DNA of 64,000 bases from Nemophila menziesii (lineage: Eukaryota > Streptophyta > Magnoliopsida > Boraginales > Hydrophyllaceae), in assembly GCA_029959085.1 (NCBI GenBank), contig JARWIR010000010.1, positions 33,100,731 to 33,164,730 on the forward strand, given 5' to 3'. Within the stretch, counting starts at the first letter, position 1. Each line of letters opens with the position of its first letter. The translations under genes were made by a program, and so were the position numbers. Below, in pieces: positions 1 to 13,183 of the stretch. Under the pieces are notes generated by a model, which ran no database searches, was not told where the DNA came from, and saw nothing but the letters and a program-made list of their open reading frames with translations.

Positions 1-1255
1 TTCGAAAAATTGGCTAACCAGCTTTGCATGCCCAACTTTTGACAAAATGCCCTCTAGCGACTACTTACTTGATCTCTACTGACTACCAGGTGGTAGCTAC
101 GGGTATCGAACCTTTAACGACCGCTCGGTGGCCGCTAAAAGATCGATTCCAACAAATTAGCGGACCAATATTGGCCGCCTAATAGTTGTCAATACCCTCT
201 AGTGGCCACATACTTGATATCTAGCGACCACCACATGGTAGCTAAAGGACTCGAACCTATACCAACAACTTCGATGGCTTCTAAAATATCCATTCAAAAA
301 AATTGAAGGGCAACCTTTACCCTCCCAAATTTTGACAATGCCATATATCGGGGATTTACTAGATCTCTAGCGACCACCACGTGACCGCTAATTGTCTCGA
401 ACATCATAAAACATAATATAGGCTTTGCAAATTATTTACTTAACTTCCCAAACCCCCTCTTTTTCGATTACTCCCCTCGGTCGCCGATTACATCTCTCTG
501 TCACTCTGTTATCTTTTTTCAAAAAGGGTAAGTTTTTAACCTTTATTAACTATATATATACATATCAAATTAAATAGATTTTTTTGTGTTTTAATGTATT
601 ATTATGTATGTATACATATGCCAATTTTATTTATCTTTTTTAAATTTTTTACAAGTAGGTAATTATATTGAATTTTTAATTATATAGGGATTAATGGTAT
701 AATTAAGCGAATTGTAAGGACTAATAAGGGAGATGTTGAAAGTTATAGGGTTGTATAGGGAGTTTTGGAAAGTTTTAGAGACTAATAAAAAAATTTGAAT
801 TATATAGACTATTTAGGAGAATTTTTGAAAATTTTATGGAGTTGAAGTGCAATTTCAAGTTATATATGTAATTAGTGCAATTTTTTTGTTTATAGAGTCC
901 ATAGTGCAATATTGAGAAACTCACATACCATAGTGCAATTTTTATATAATACTTTTGTGTAAGTGTTGTGGAGGTCTTATTTTTTATACTTCTTAAAGTT
1001 ATATTTTACCTTTAGCGACTTCCATAGTGGTAGATAAAGGGTTCCACTCATCTGCGGCCACAATGATGGTAACTAAAGGGTGATCTCATCAGCGGCCAAT
1101 TTTTAGGTGATCGCCAATAGTCCTCTCAAACAACCAAACACTAGCGACCTATTTTAACGACAAACCGCTATAGGTCAAAGCACACTTTTACCGACTGACA
1201 AGGACGCCTTTAGCGACCACTGTTGCTACTTTTCACCCGATCCCAAGATATAGTG
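1..1255. mobile_element. CACTA-like DNA transposon end (truncated by window)
   Basis: Read on the minus strand, the block begins CACTATATCTTGG at 1255, fitting the CACTA (En/Spm) terminus. Behind it lie many diverged copies, in both orientations, of a motif around TAGCGACCAC, for example near 54, 220, 370, 1013, 1142 and 1210, typical of CACTA subterminal transposase-binding repeats. They occur at 1-410 and 960-1255, separated by about 500 bp of AT-rich DNA. No transposase is visible and the other end lies outside the window, so this may be a non-autonomous copy. The class rests on terminus and repeats only. Confidence 0.5.
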
Positions 1256-1760
1256 TGAATATATCTCAAAAATAAGAAAAATAGGAGTATAGAAAAGTTA
1301 CAAATCTCTGGAGAATGTTTTGGGGAATATTAACTCCTGACTAAATTTTTGTAACATGTGATTTTTAAACATTCTCTTTTACTTCATGAATCCATATTTT
1401 TTATAAATATGGGGTAGTTAATGATTTTGTACGACTCATGTATAAGAAAAAATGGATAAATAAACAAGGGGGTAATATTTGTCAAATGAAGAAAAGAAAA
1501 GATATAGGACATATGAGAATCTCATTTATACTACCCATTTAAACGAAAAGATATAACAAAAGATTTAGTATTGTAAATTATAAAAGAATATCAATGTTGC
1601 TATTATAACTCTTGTCCAAAAAAAAAAAGAAAATCCAAGTGTTATTAAAGATTACATGATAATAACTTGTTGTAATGTGATATATTTATATATATTAATG
1701 CATATCCAAGCTAATTGCATTAAGACAAAAAGCTACAGTACACAAGTTAATTTCATGTAA
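1256..1760. other. AT-rich intergenic DNA, nothing recognised
   Basis: No long ORF, RNA gene or repeat could be supported. A poly(A) run lies near 1618-1630. Confidence 0.5.
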
Positions 1761-3425
1761 CCAAACTTCTTTTTTATTATAGGAAGAAAAATTAGTGAAA
1801 ACATTCTTATTGTTCAGGAGTTCGTCAGAGGGTACTAAAAAAAGACAATTTCTAAAAGATGTGTTTTGAAATTAGATCTTATGAAGGCATATGACTTTTT
1901 AGACTGGAATTTTATTCTCAAAACACTTAAACCTTTGGATATCCCCAAGAATTTATCAACTAGATAGGTATGTGTATATCTTTAACATCATATTCTATTA
2001 TGATCAATGGATATCCAATAGGATTCTTTAAAAATGCTAGGGGCCTTCGACAGGGGAACCCTCTTTCAACCTATCTATTTGTTATGTGAATGGAGGTCCT
2101 ATCTCAAATTCTATTCAGAATAGGATACAAAAAATAGTTCCATTGGCATACCATGTGTAAAAGTATGAACCTTATCATTTAATATTTGTAGATGATCTTA
2201 TGGTGTTTTTTTAGTATACTTCTCTAAGGCAACTATTTAAATAAAAAATGTCCTCGAGTTATTCTACAGGCTTTCAGAGTTACAGACCAGTGATAGTATA
2301 AGTAATATGTTATTTTGGGGATGCACATATTACATAAAAAAGAATATATGGGATATATTACGCATACCTGAAGGTTAGTTACTAATGAAATACCTTATAG
2401 TTCCACTTATCACAAGTAGACTCAATGCTCAGGATTACAAGCCTATCGTCACAAAAAATGGTTGCAAGAATAGAACACTGAAGCACAAAGAACATGTCTT
2501 ATACTAGAAGATTACAGTTAATAAAGTCAGTACTTAATAACATAGACATGTAACTTTGCTCTACCTAAGAAGATCCTCAAAGAAATTCAAAACAAAATGA
2601 TGTATTTTAAGGGCAAATTTCTCTTGAAAGAAGGCATGTCTGCCTTTTTTTAAGGGGGCTTAGGTATCAAAAATACTTAAAATCAAAATCAGACAGCCTT
2701 ATTAAAAAACCTTATGAAATTTTTGTTTGCCTGGGGTCTTTTTATGGTCTCAATTTATTCACATTAACCTACTCAAGAACACGTCTTTTTGGCAAAGCTT
2801 TATACTTGTAGACTTCTCTTGGGGTGGAGGAAAGTCTTAAAGATGATAAACATTACAAAAAGTTATAGACTTCACTAGTGTTTTGGAAATTATATAAATT
2901 GCAAGCTATCTAAATTTTAGTGAAGAAAAGGCAAATGACCAATAAAGTTCTATTTTCTTTATAAAATCATGGAAGATTCAAGATCTACAAAAAAAAAAAT
3001 TAAGTGTTGTTCAATTTCAAAGAAAGGAATTATTACTACAAAAGAGGTTTATGAACATCTCAGAACAAAACAGGCTGTAAATTCATGGAATAAGATAATG
3101 TTTGTAAGGTATTTTGTAAGCTTACCAGAGAACACGGGGACCATCTATTCTTGTCTTGTTCTTTTACAAAAAGGATACGGTTCAAATGTCTCCAAAAACT
3201 CGGTATTACTACTCAACTTTCATCGTGGCAGAACATTATCGAATGATCTCCAAGCAATACTTCGGAAACTCCATTGATGATGAGGTATTGAAGATACTGC
3301 TTTCTGAAATGAATTATATCGGTCGGAGGATGAAATCCTTAAGGTAATTGTTCGAGCATTACTAAAGAATATGGTACACTTGCAGAGAAAGAATAAGACA
3401 GAAAGACTTGACAAAATTAAGATTT
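1761..3425 (+). pseudogene. Decayed L1-type LINE ORF2 (reverse transcriptase to zinc-finger region)
   Basis: Plus-strand translation in shifting frames gives plant L1 ORF2 blocks in order. First is a GRKISENILIVQEFVRGY-like start of the RT domain near 1781-1840. Then come KLDLMKAYDFLDW near 1873, RQGNPLSTYLF near 2050, a DDLMVFF catalytic-box remnant near 2190, and the PLITSRLNAQDYKP thumb region near 2400. Near 2560 is PKKILKEIQNKM. A zf-RVT-like segment with LFLSCSFTKRI lies near 3140-3175. Many stops and frameshifts are present, so it is an old copy. The endonuclease part is absent, consistent with 5' truncation. Family assignment is secure; exact ends are not. Confidence 0.8.
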
Positions 3426-4430
3426 TCCTAAAAAATTGAAATACTTTTACTTTTACCTATAGTTTTCTTGTACTTTTATTACGCTTGGGCTTATTATATT
3501 GGTTGAGTACTAAAATAGTTTTGACCAAGATTTCGAATTTACATTTTAAAAAATTTATAATATATATTTTGATAGTTTTAGGCTCGAGAAAGATCTAATT
3601 CTAACCTCCGAGCGTCAAGTTATTGTCTTCCGAAGTTTTCACCTTTTGAGCACGAACTGTATCAGTTCACAAATCGAGAACCCGGTTGTGGACAAACGGA
3701 AACCCGTTTAGCTTCTGTTCAATAACCTCTTATACGCATCTGGAAAGTGCAAAAGCAATCGTTTCTTATACCTAGCACCCTAAACTCAAGTGATATACAT
3801 AAAAAATAAGCATTTATCCAACCAAAGAAGATTTAGTATTGCTCTTGATAAAGAATTCTCTAATTTGGAAGTAAACTTTTGTGAACTATGTCTATTTACT
3901 TTAGAGTATTAATAAAACATGAAAATTCTTAGTAAAAGGATTGAAAGTTGCCATGAACTTTAAGTTTCCGGTTAAGTTTCGGAATTAAACTTTATGCATT
4001 ATGTCACTTTAGCGTGGATTTTGGGGGTCTAAGGCAAATTTTCAAAAAATAGCCCTTCAAAAAATAAATTACAAATTATATCAAAAAAATTCAAATATTT
4101 ACGATTTTTTTATTATTAAGATCTAATTATTTAAAAAAATTAAATAAATATAAATACAATAGATATGGTTTTTTTTTTTAACTAAACAAAGACAATTTAT
4201 ATTTAATTAAATTTTTTTTTGTAAAACGAAAATACAGCCGTCTAACATTTATTTTTAGAATTAAAATTAGGTCTTTTGGAATAAAAAAAAATTATGTTAT
4301 ATTCTTTTAGGTCCTAAAATTATAAAAATTGAGAGGACGCGAAGCCTTCTTTGTAACATTTAGTTGCATCAAAAACTTGTATAAAATTACCGATCAAAAA
4401 ATAACTTGTATAAAATTGATCTTGTGGGTG
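3426..4430. other. Intergenic DNA, nothing recognised
   Basis: Mostly AT-rich with homopolymer runs and no supportable ORF. The part nearest 4431 is the presumed 3' UTR and downstream flank of the minus-strand OXS3-like gene. Confidence 0.45.
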
Positions 4431-5038
4431 TTACAAGTTTTTCTGTATTGAAATGGAAGGCTTAGTAGTAGTTGCAGTAGAAGAAGCTTTATTTTTAAGT
4501 GAAGATATAAATGAAGATTTTTTAGAGATTTTAGTTATAATAGCCTTTGGACAATATTTTCGAGCATTATCTAAACCTCCTCCATAGCTGTTGCTTCTAC
4601 AAGCTTTCATTCTCTGATTATAAGAACTCTCTTTCTTCGCTAAATCTTCAACACTTGTTACACTTGCCAAAGATGCAAAAGATTGTGACTTTCCATGATA
4701 ATACTTTGAGAGTCCTCTCCTATAAATTATTAACACACAATATAAGCTCAACATTATTTAAAATGTTAACTAATTAATACATGGAATAAGGGTTAGGCAT
4801 AGTTTGATACTTACTTGATAGGGAGGTGAGACATTAGCTCAGATAATTCATACAAAGGTCCAGATGAAGATGAAGATGATGATACAGATGATGACGTATC
4901 TTCATCTAAATCTGATGAAGAAGAAGAAGATGATATTCCAGAATCATCAGAGTTTTCTATCATCATCATTCCATGGACATTTTCCTTCATGGATAAAGCT
5001 TGATGAATTTCCGTTGTTTCTTTATTGGAAATAGACAT
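4431..5038 (-). CDS. OXS3-like (OXIDATIVE STRESS 3 family) protein, two exons
   Basis: Exon 1 is 5038-4815 and exon 2 is 4719-4431. The 95-nt intron 4814-4720 has GTAAGT at its 5' end and TTTATAG at its 3' end. Splicing joins codon AA|G and keeps the frame, giving about 170 residues, close to the family's usual size. Exon 1 has a serine/acidic low-complexity stretch and ends GPLYELSELMSHLPIK. Exon 2 continues RGLSKYYHGKSQSFASL, then SVEDLAKKE. The GPL..LPI-RGLSKYY.GKS.SF.SL block is the plant OXS3 signature, and the tail is basic. Known members are nuclear proteins linked to heavy-metal and oxidative-stress tolerance; that role is inferred here by family. I chose the ATG at 5038 because the upstream in-frame ATG at 5104 lies at the edge of a TATA box. 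It is the only convincing host gene seen. Confidence 0.85.
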
Positions 5039-5089
5039 ATTGTTAACTAGAAGAAAGAATGATTTATGTGATATCCTCCAATAGTACTC

Positions 5090-5099
5090 TTTATATATA
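5090..5099 (-). promoter_or_regulatory. TATA box of the OXS3-like gene
   Basis: Minus-strand TATATATAAA lies 52-61 nt upstream of the chosen ATG at 5038, implying a short 5' UTR of about 25 nt. If correct, the ATG at 5104 is upstream of the transcription start and cannot be used. Confidence 0.55.
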
Positions 5100-5104
5100 C
5101 TCAT

Positions 5105-6456
<1,352 letters not shown>

Positions 6457-6589
6457 TAATCATACAATCTTGAAATGACATAGAGGTTACTTGTTTTGAT
6501 GGTTGATTTTATGAATGTCGTTGTTTGGTTGGTATGATGTTACTGGGGTAATTAGTGTTGGGTTGTAGTAATTTTTTTTAAACTATTAA

Positions 6590-7180
6590 AATGTGTACGG
6601 GGTAGGAAATGTCTATGCAGATGAGTGTTTTGTTGTTTGATATCTAAAATTGTGAGTTATATGAGTGTAAATGAGATTTTACCCGTCAACAAGTATGTGG
6701 ATTAGGTGGGCCGGATGGTTCCAGGTGTCCAAAACTATGAGTGCAAATGAAATTTTAGCCAACACTAATTGCAGTTTAATTTAACTATATTTATGTTTTG
6801 TTATTTTGTGATTATGGAGCCATATGATATTTGACACATCAAAGGTATATGTGGTTTGGGTGAGGAGATGATGTTTTCAAGTGTTTGAAACTATGAGTGT
6901 AAATGAGATTTTATCCATTGATTTCAGGACTAAGTAAGCTATATTTATGTTTTGATAAAACTATAAGGTATAAATAGATTTTTACCCATCAAGGAGTATG
7001 TAGGTTGGGTTGGGGTTGATGGTTTAAGGTGTTTGAAACTATGAGTGCAAATAGAATTTTATCAAGCACTAATTGCAATCTAAGTTAAACCATATTTATG
7101 TTTTTTTTTGTTTCATGAATATGAATCCAAATAGGACTTTAGACATAATTGTATATGTGGTTTATGTTTGGGGGTGTTGT
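6590..7180. repeat. Degenerate tandem repeat, period about 150 bp
   Basis: The anchor ACTATGAGTG recurs at 6734, 6890 and 7038 (spacings 156 and 148 bp). Each copy is followed by an AAATG(A/G)(A/G)ATTTTA block and then CTATATTTATGTTTTG or a close variant. The preceding block ending AGGTGT..GAAACT also repeats. A partial copy begins near 6655. Origin unknown; no coding signal. Confidence 0.6.
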
Positions 7181-7289
7181 ATTGATGTATAACATTCATA
7201 GCCGCCCAACCACGGTTTGATGGAACAGATTTTATCAAATGGTTGAAAATTAAATAGAAAGTAAATAACAACACACAATTTAATGTATC

Positions 7290-7650
7290 AATCTCTATTA
7301 AGATAAATTGGATATGTATATTTGATAATAATTATATATACAAGTATCTAGCAATTATGGAGGGGTTTTTCTAAGATAATCATAGTTTGACATCTGTTTG
7401 AGAGTTTGTATAAGCCTAACACGAGTTCTATTCTACCACTGGTGATTTCATAAATGAATTAAGTTGTTGAGGGATAAGGTTGAGCGGATAGTTTATTCCT
7501 TGTATTTTTGGGTGAGGTTACTTTAATGTTTTCCAACTCGTTTCTCATCCAGGATGTGCTTGTTTCATTGGGATGGATTTGTATATTTGTACTCTTGGCC
7601 CTCGAAACAAGACTTGGTTGATTTCGTCTTATCATATACCCCTTTAAACC
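7290..7650 (+). repeat. Diverged repeat shared with 18200-18560 (Tat-like leader or LTR part)
   Basis: The same ordered motifs occur here and at 18200-18560: AAATTGGATA, GTATCTAGCA, ATAGTTTGA, a GAGTCCTATTCTA-like stretch, GGGA.AAGGTTGAG.GG, and GA(A/G)ACAAGACTTGGTT followed by TTATCA. At the second site this precedes Tat-like gag sequence, so it is probably the leader or LTR edge of the same family. No gag follows here on this strand. Confidence 0.45.
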
Positions 7651-10129
7651 CTATATATTTTTCTAAGATATAGTAGGGTTTAGTGGTTAACATTCCTCGT
7701 AGTTTTTGCACTGCCTTCCAATTTAGCTGAAAGATTATTTTTAGTTTCAAATTCTTCCGACGAATCTAGATGCTTCTTTTTTTGTGAAGCACAATTATCC
7801 ACGTGTTAGTTGTCTTTAATTCACATTTTGGATATGTTCCCAAGATTGTATGACCATTATTATTACCAAGATTGTATGATTATTATTTTTACTCCACTTA
7901 ATCATTGGAATGTATATCCTTATTTTAAGGCTAGATCTCTTGTATTTATTTGATTGTTCCCAATTGGTTTCACCATACATTTATTATAAATATGCCATAT
8001 TTTGCCTTGAGTATTCAAAGAGAATAATCTTAGTGATATGTTCAATTAACTCACCCTAAACTTGTGGTCATGGTTCTTTATATTGTAACAAGAAAAATAA
8101 ATTCTCTTGTGATAACTATGGTCAACCTGGTCAACATGGAACGACCAAACTTAGCGATATTCAGAATTTGCCATCTATGTCTTTTTTTATGAGTCCAAAT
8201 TGTCGTATCTCATCTCGCGTCACGTCCATTCAAACACTTATTCACGAGTCATCTCATAGAGCAATTGGAGGACAAATCAGCAAACACTCATTGTACCTTA
8301 AATGATGTTAGATACAAGTGTGCCTTTTTGGAAAATTGACTTGGCCAAGTTACTAAGCAGTTGAATATGTATCGGGGCAATATGAGGAATTCGATCCACA
8401 TGGCTCTTGCTCCATATGAAGATAATACAAGGAATTTGTTAAAACATCAACTTATCACAAAGTGTCCTCGTTGAAAATCAGTTGTTGACTAGTTTAAGTT
8501 TTAAAACAAAGAAAGATTCGAGTTTATTCTCTCCAGCCTCACTTAATTCATTTACTCATAATAAAATATGACTGTACTTCCTTTTATTAGTCATTTTACA
8601 ACTCTTTGCTCGTTAAAGAACTCCTCAGATCGTTGTATTTGTTTTTTTCACATATTTTAAAATTAATTACTTTTAATATTCTTTTTTCAAGTTTGGTTGT
8701 TAATACCTTTATCTTGGGATCTGAATATGTCTCGTCTTTCGATGTATACTTGTTATGGTTGACATATTAATTACCAAGGGTGTATATATAAATACCCATT
8801 CGTCTTTCCGCTTCTTATTTGAACACGTAAAACTATTTTATTCACATAAACATGCATATCTAGGGTTTCACATCATTCCGGTGATGGAACTTCCTTGATC
8901 TCATCATGTAATTCTGAAATAGAACTATGTGATCCAATTCAGATTTACTAATTTACCAAGATTCCTAATGTGGTTTCTTCCCCAGGTTTAGTTGAGGAAG
9001 TCGCTTCTCTGATTTTATTTGGTTCTTTTGAGAAAGTACATGTCCCTGTAATATGCGGGGAGGTTAACTATTTTCACCTTCTTTCGAGATCATTAAAATA
9101 GACTTCCCTCGTGATTGCTTTTTGGAGATGTATGTTGCACCTCCATCCACTGCCTCTAAATTATTTTACACTCTTCAGATTGATACAAATTCTTACACAA
9201 ATATTCATTAGTGCAACAAAATACAATATCAACAAGGAAATATAAATCAATAGTACAAATGAAGATTAATTTCTAAGAGCATGGTATAAGAAGCAATAAA
9301 TGATTTTTCAAAATATGTTTCATAACTTTTTTTTTTAATAAAAACATCTCTAGAGGAAGTTTTTAATAGGGTCCATAACTTTTTGATTCATTCTGTTCTC
9401 GAACAATTTCTGCCATCAACGAGTTGGAGTGGAAAAGTTCGGGGTGGGTTGTGCGGATAAGATAGAATTTTTTTAATATGTAATTCTAGGAATAATTAGG
9501 GGTAGTGTAGACTTTTTTGTGATTTCCATTAAAAAATAACATAAATTAATGGCAATTAGCAGAATTTAAGGGGAGGGGAAGAGTGGGACTTTTATTTTAT
9601 GTGCAGGGGTTAAAATGGTATTTTATTTGTTGAGGGAAGTTTAATCCACTTTGACTGACTTCGGGGGAAGTTTCAGCTAGAATTCCTTAAATTTATGACT
9701 AAAAGTAAATGAAATATAAATTTTATTTCAGCCACCTCAATACAAAAATACATTAGTCAGGGAAAAGAGTGTGGCATTTACCTAATTATATTTCATGATA
9801 CCATATTCGTCCTTCAAGGTGAATTTCTTTTAGAGCTTAAACAGATGTTAATCATGCCATGGATTTGTAAAATTCTTCTCTTTTCGTAAATTAACTAATA
9901 TGTAGCTTGTCTTGCATCCTGAATCATGCAATGAGCCTCCGTGCTTCTTTGAACTTTAAGCTTATGCTTGAGGTCGTCTATATCGAAAAATTGATCCATA
10001 AACCTTTAATCAGTTTTCTAGGTTAGGTGCGCTGCAACTTGTTTGCTTCTTTTACAGTTGATAATAAAAATTCAAGTTTTATTTACAAAAATCATTTTGC
10101 TGAATCTCTGGCTCGATAATATTTCTTAT
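7651..10129. other. Intergenic DNA, no gene recognised
   Basis: Long AT-rich stretch with scattered stops in all frames. Old transposon remains are likely, given the flanking Tat-like fragments, but I could not tie any part to a family. Confidence 0.4.
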
Positions 10130-11150
10130 ATGCGTTAGTGGTTAAATTGTTTGGCTCAGCTAACGCATTAAAATAACGGTTCTTGCTCGAGCTTGGTTTC
10201 TTCTAACCGTTACTATTCCCCCTCTTTTTTGGAAAATCCATCGTAAAATGATAAGTAGATATCACAACACGGAGCTTGTTAAGCGCAATCCTTTTGAGGA
10301 TGACATTGTTTGCAGATATACATTGTAAAATGATAAGTAGATACCACTAATTTTTTTTAATAGTAACATACCTTTCATTGGTTCCCATTTCCAATGTTAA
10401 CTCGATATGGCACATTAGTATAAACAATTTTCCTTTTGTATCCTCCAATTGTAGATAAGCTTGTACCTCAGGTTGAGGGATATGCATCTAATTAATCATA
10501 GATGCAAATAATAAATCTACTGAATTCCTTGTGTCGACCAATATTCTTTTGGTGAGTGCATTACCAATAATTGTTGGAATCACCAAGGAATCACCATGAT
10601 GAATTAAAAGACCCCTTGCATCATCATCATTATGCTTAGGTCCACTAGGGGTGGTGTTAGCGAACTTCCTTGACATTTTCTTCTGATACAAGCTGTTCAT
10701 GCTATAAATCCACTGGATATACTATTTCCTTGCATCTCAAAATCTCCTTTTGAGAGGTTAGCCCTATCTTGGTTTCTGAAAACTGCTTTATCTTCCCTTA
10801 GTCTCCCATGAACTACAACCCTTCTTTCTTGATGTTGGTTATTGAAAAAGTCATTTCGAGGTGGAAATGTTTTCCTCTCTAAATTATTGTTGGGTCGGAT
10901 TCCACTAATTGGAGGAGGAAGTTTTCTTGAATATTACAGTTTTTTAATTTAGAAATAAATGTTTGATATTTGTTTGTTTCATGGACAATATCCTTATGAA
11001 AATGACAATATTTGTTTTTGTTTCTTTTCTCTGGATCTTCAATCATCTTCTGAGACCAACTCAATTCGAGATCTTTTTTTATTAAGCTCAATACCTCTCC
11101 TAGACTTGGTTGCAAACCAAATTCTCGATTATATGACATGTCATCATGGT
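10130..11150 (-). pseudogene. Tat-like Ty3/gypsy gag-protease remnant
   Basis: Read on the minus strand from 11139, the gag C-terminal half shows DPEKRNKNKYCHFHKD followed by a degenerate H..TNKYQ knuckle. From about 10640 the aspartic protease region reads HGDSLVIPTIIGNALTKRIL and then VDTRNSVDLLF, where the catalytic D-T-G has become D-T-R. From about 10285 the linker NKLRVVISTYHFTMDFPK to RT follows. A ~90-bp duplication of an AAAATGATAAGTAGATA segment (10230 and 10320) interrupts the linker. Frameshifts and stops make it non-functional. The opposite-strand copy at 18880-19830 is a relative. Confidence 0.7.
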
Positions 11151-11759
11151 ATCTATTTAGCTCCCCTTTACATATATGAGAGAATTCTCCGTTTTACGAT
11201 GACTTTCTTTTTCATATCGCATTGTGGTCCTCTCTTTTGATATCAAGACTACATATTCAACCTCGATATATGGTTTAGCCTATTCTAAGATTTCTGCTAG
11301 ATTCAAGTCAGATTTTAACGCTGATCTTATTTGGAACTACTTCTTCCTAAGACCATGTGTAAATGTAAGGCGTTTTATCCTATTGTCAAAATTTTATGTA
11401 TCATAGGCTGTGATGTCTCCATATTTGTGATATATTAGTATATATTTAAGACATCATTTTAAAAGTATTTAGTATTTAATTTTGGGATTTTTTTCCTATT
11501 TATTCATACTTTATAGTGTTTTGCTGTTTTGTGAATTTTTGTACGTAATTTGTGTGTTATTTGTGTAGCACTTAGGTATATAGAATCTATTACACCTATG
11601 GAAACTGATTTAAAGTGGAAAAGTAAAGAAAATCTCTTAGGGTATGTTTGTATTCAGGAGGGAAAAAATAATAAAAGAAAGAGAAAGAAAAATTATAAAA
11701 GAAAGGAAAAGAAAAGAAAAATCTTGTTTAGATTAGAAAATTTTGGTAATAAAAAATTA

Positions 11760-11925
11760 GAGTAATGATATATACCACCCAAAATCATACCACCCAAATA
11801 CCACCCAATGATGTGGCGTGAATTAGTTGGTTACAAATCTTTAATCTATTTATTTTCTTGATCTAATTAAAGATTTGTAACCAACCAATTCATGCCACGT
11901 CATTGGGTGGTATATATTATTACTC
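11760..11925. mobile_element. Fold-back MITE nested in the larger MITE
   Basis: The left arm GAGTAATGATATATACCACC pairs with the right arm near 11904-11925. Pairing continues inward through CCCAATGATGTGGCGTGAAT and GGTTACAAATCTTTAAT, giving arms of about 60 bp around a short AT-rich loop. A ~25-bp duplication of the ACCACCCAAA segment sits in the left arm only. Confidence 0.75.
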
Positions 11926-12057
11926 GAAAAATTAATAAAAGATTTTCGATATTTTTGTTTGGATTGTAAAAAAAAATAAGGAAAAATAAATAAATATCTA
12001 TATTATATTTCAGAGTTTTTTCTACGATTTACATTTACCCACATAAATGGCGGCCAT

Positions 12058-12189
12058 GATTAAATCTGGTCAAATATAAGTGGTGGTCTGGATTAAATCT
12101 GGTCAAACATAAGTGGTGGTCAGGATTAAATCTGGTCAAACATAAGTGGTTGTCAGGATTTAATCTGGCTAAACATAAGTGGTGGCCAT
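12058..12189 (+). repeat. 33-bp minisatellite, four copies
   Basis: Units begin at 12058, 12091, 12124 and 12157 with GATTAAATCTGGTCAAA followed by (T/C)ATAAGTGGTGGTC. The last copy is more diverged, and a partial unit precedes the array. Just downstream, GGGTTCGATTCCC near 12222 matches a tRNA B-box, but no full tRNA can be folded. Confidence 0.85.
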
Positions 12190-12797
12190 GATTGATTCTA
12201 CCCCCTTCACCCAGGGAACCTGGGTTCGATTCCCGTCAATAGAATTATATTTCTATTTTTATCATTGTTTATAAGATGCCAGAGTTATTTTTTCTCTGTT
12301 AGATATTTATTGAAATCTTTTCCTTCTATTTGACCCCGATTTGGAGTGATTATAAAATGTGACTTATAGGTGATTTTTATAATCACCCAAATTACTATCC
12401 TTTAAAAAACTCTCCAATACAAACGATAGAAAATATTAAAAATCACTACCTTTCCTTTCTTTTCTTCTCAATACCATCAATCCAAACACACCCTTAGTCA
12501 AAGTCAAAAAGGAAAAGTCTGGGTATATTTGGAAAGTAAAAAATCTGACATGCTAGAAAAAATTTCACTAATTAAATTGCTGCAGAAATTCGGTCACAGA
12601 TTTGGAGGAGCCCTTCAACCAACTAATAGATATTTTTATCTTGGTCGTTTTGACTGGTCGAACACTAAAATACGATAAATAACAAAGGAGATATGACCAA
12701 ATCAAAATCTGCAAAGTTTTATCCTGTCCTACAATTTAGGACTACGAATTTTGATAAGATTAGGACTATTTAACTTGGAGACTACTCCATATTTCAA

Positions 12798-12800
<3 letters not shown>

Positions 12801-12834
<34 letters not shown>
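12801..12834. repeat. (TA)17 microsatellite
   Basis: Alternating TA tract inside the type B solo LTR, absent from the corresponding part of the copy at 39213-40713. Confidence 0.95.
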
Positions 12835-12839
<5 letters not shown>

Positions 12840-13183
12840 CCATTCCTACCTTAGAGAAAGTATTCTGGCTCAATCCTTAAACAATATTACACCAAAAAAT
12901 CATCGATAGCAGGAAGACAAGAAGGAGTTGAAAGCTATTCATCTCATTCCAATCCTTCACCTTTGTAATTGATTTTCTTTCTTTCTCTAGTATGAACTAA
13001 TTCTATTTATCTTGATATTAGCATATAGGTATGAACCCTAAACTTTTTTTATATCTATTTTAGTTTGGGATGACTTTTTACATTTAATTGAAATTAGTAG
13101 TGATACCTTTGTTTTTATGTGCTTCGATATATTGTCTTTTTGGTGTGCAATGTATAAGATTACCATAGTATTTAGATGGTCAC

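Larger units (their letters stand above)
11640..12493. mobile_element. PIF/Harbinger-like non-autonomous element
   Basis: Left end GGGTATGTTTGTATTCAGG and, on the other strand, right end GGGTGTGTTTGGATTGATGG form imperfect terminal inverted repeats. Both sides carry TTA (11637-11639 and 12494-12496), the three-base target duplication typical of PIF/Harbinger or Tourist elements. It interrupts the type B LTR and contains a smaller fold-back MITE and a 33-bp minisatellite. No transposase. Confidence 0.75.

Noticed and set aside
12200..12250. Possible tRNA gene (GGGTTCGATTCCC)
   Set aside because: No A-box, anticodon arm or acceptor stem could be found around the B-box.
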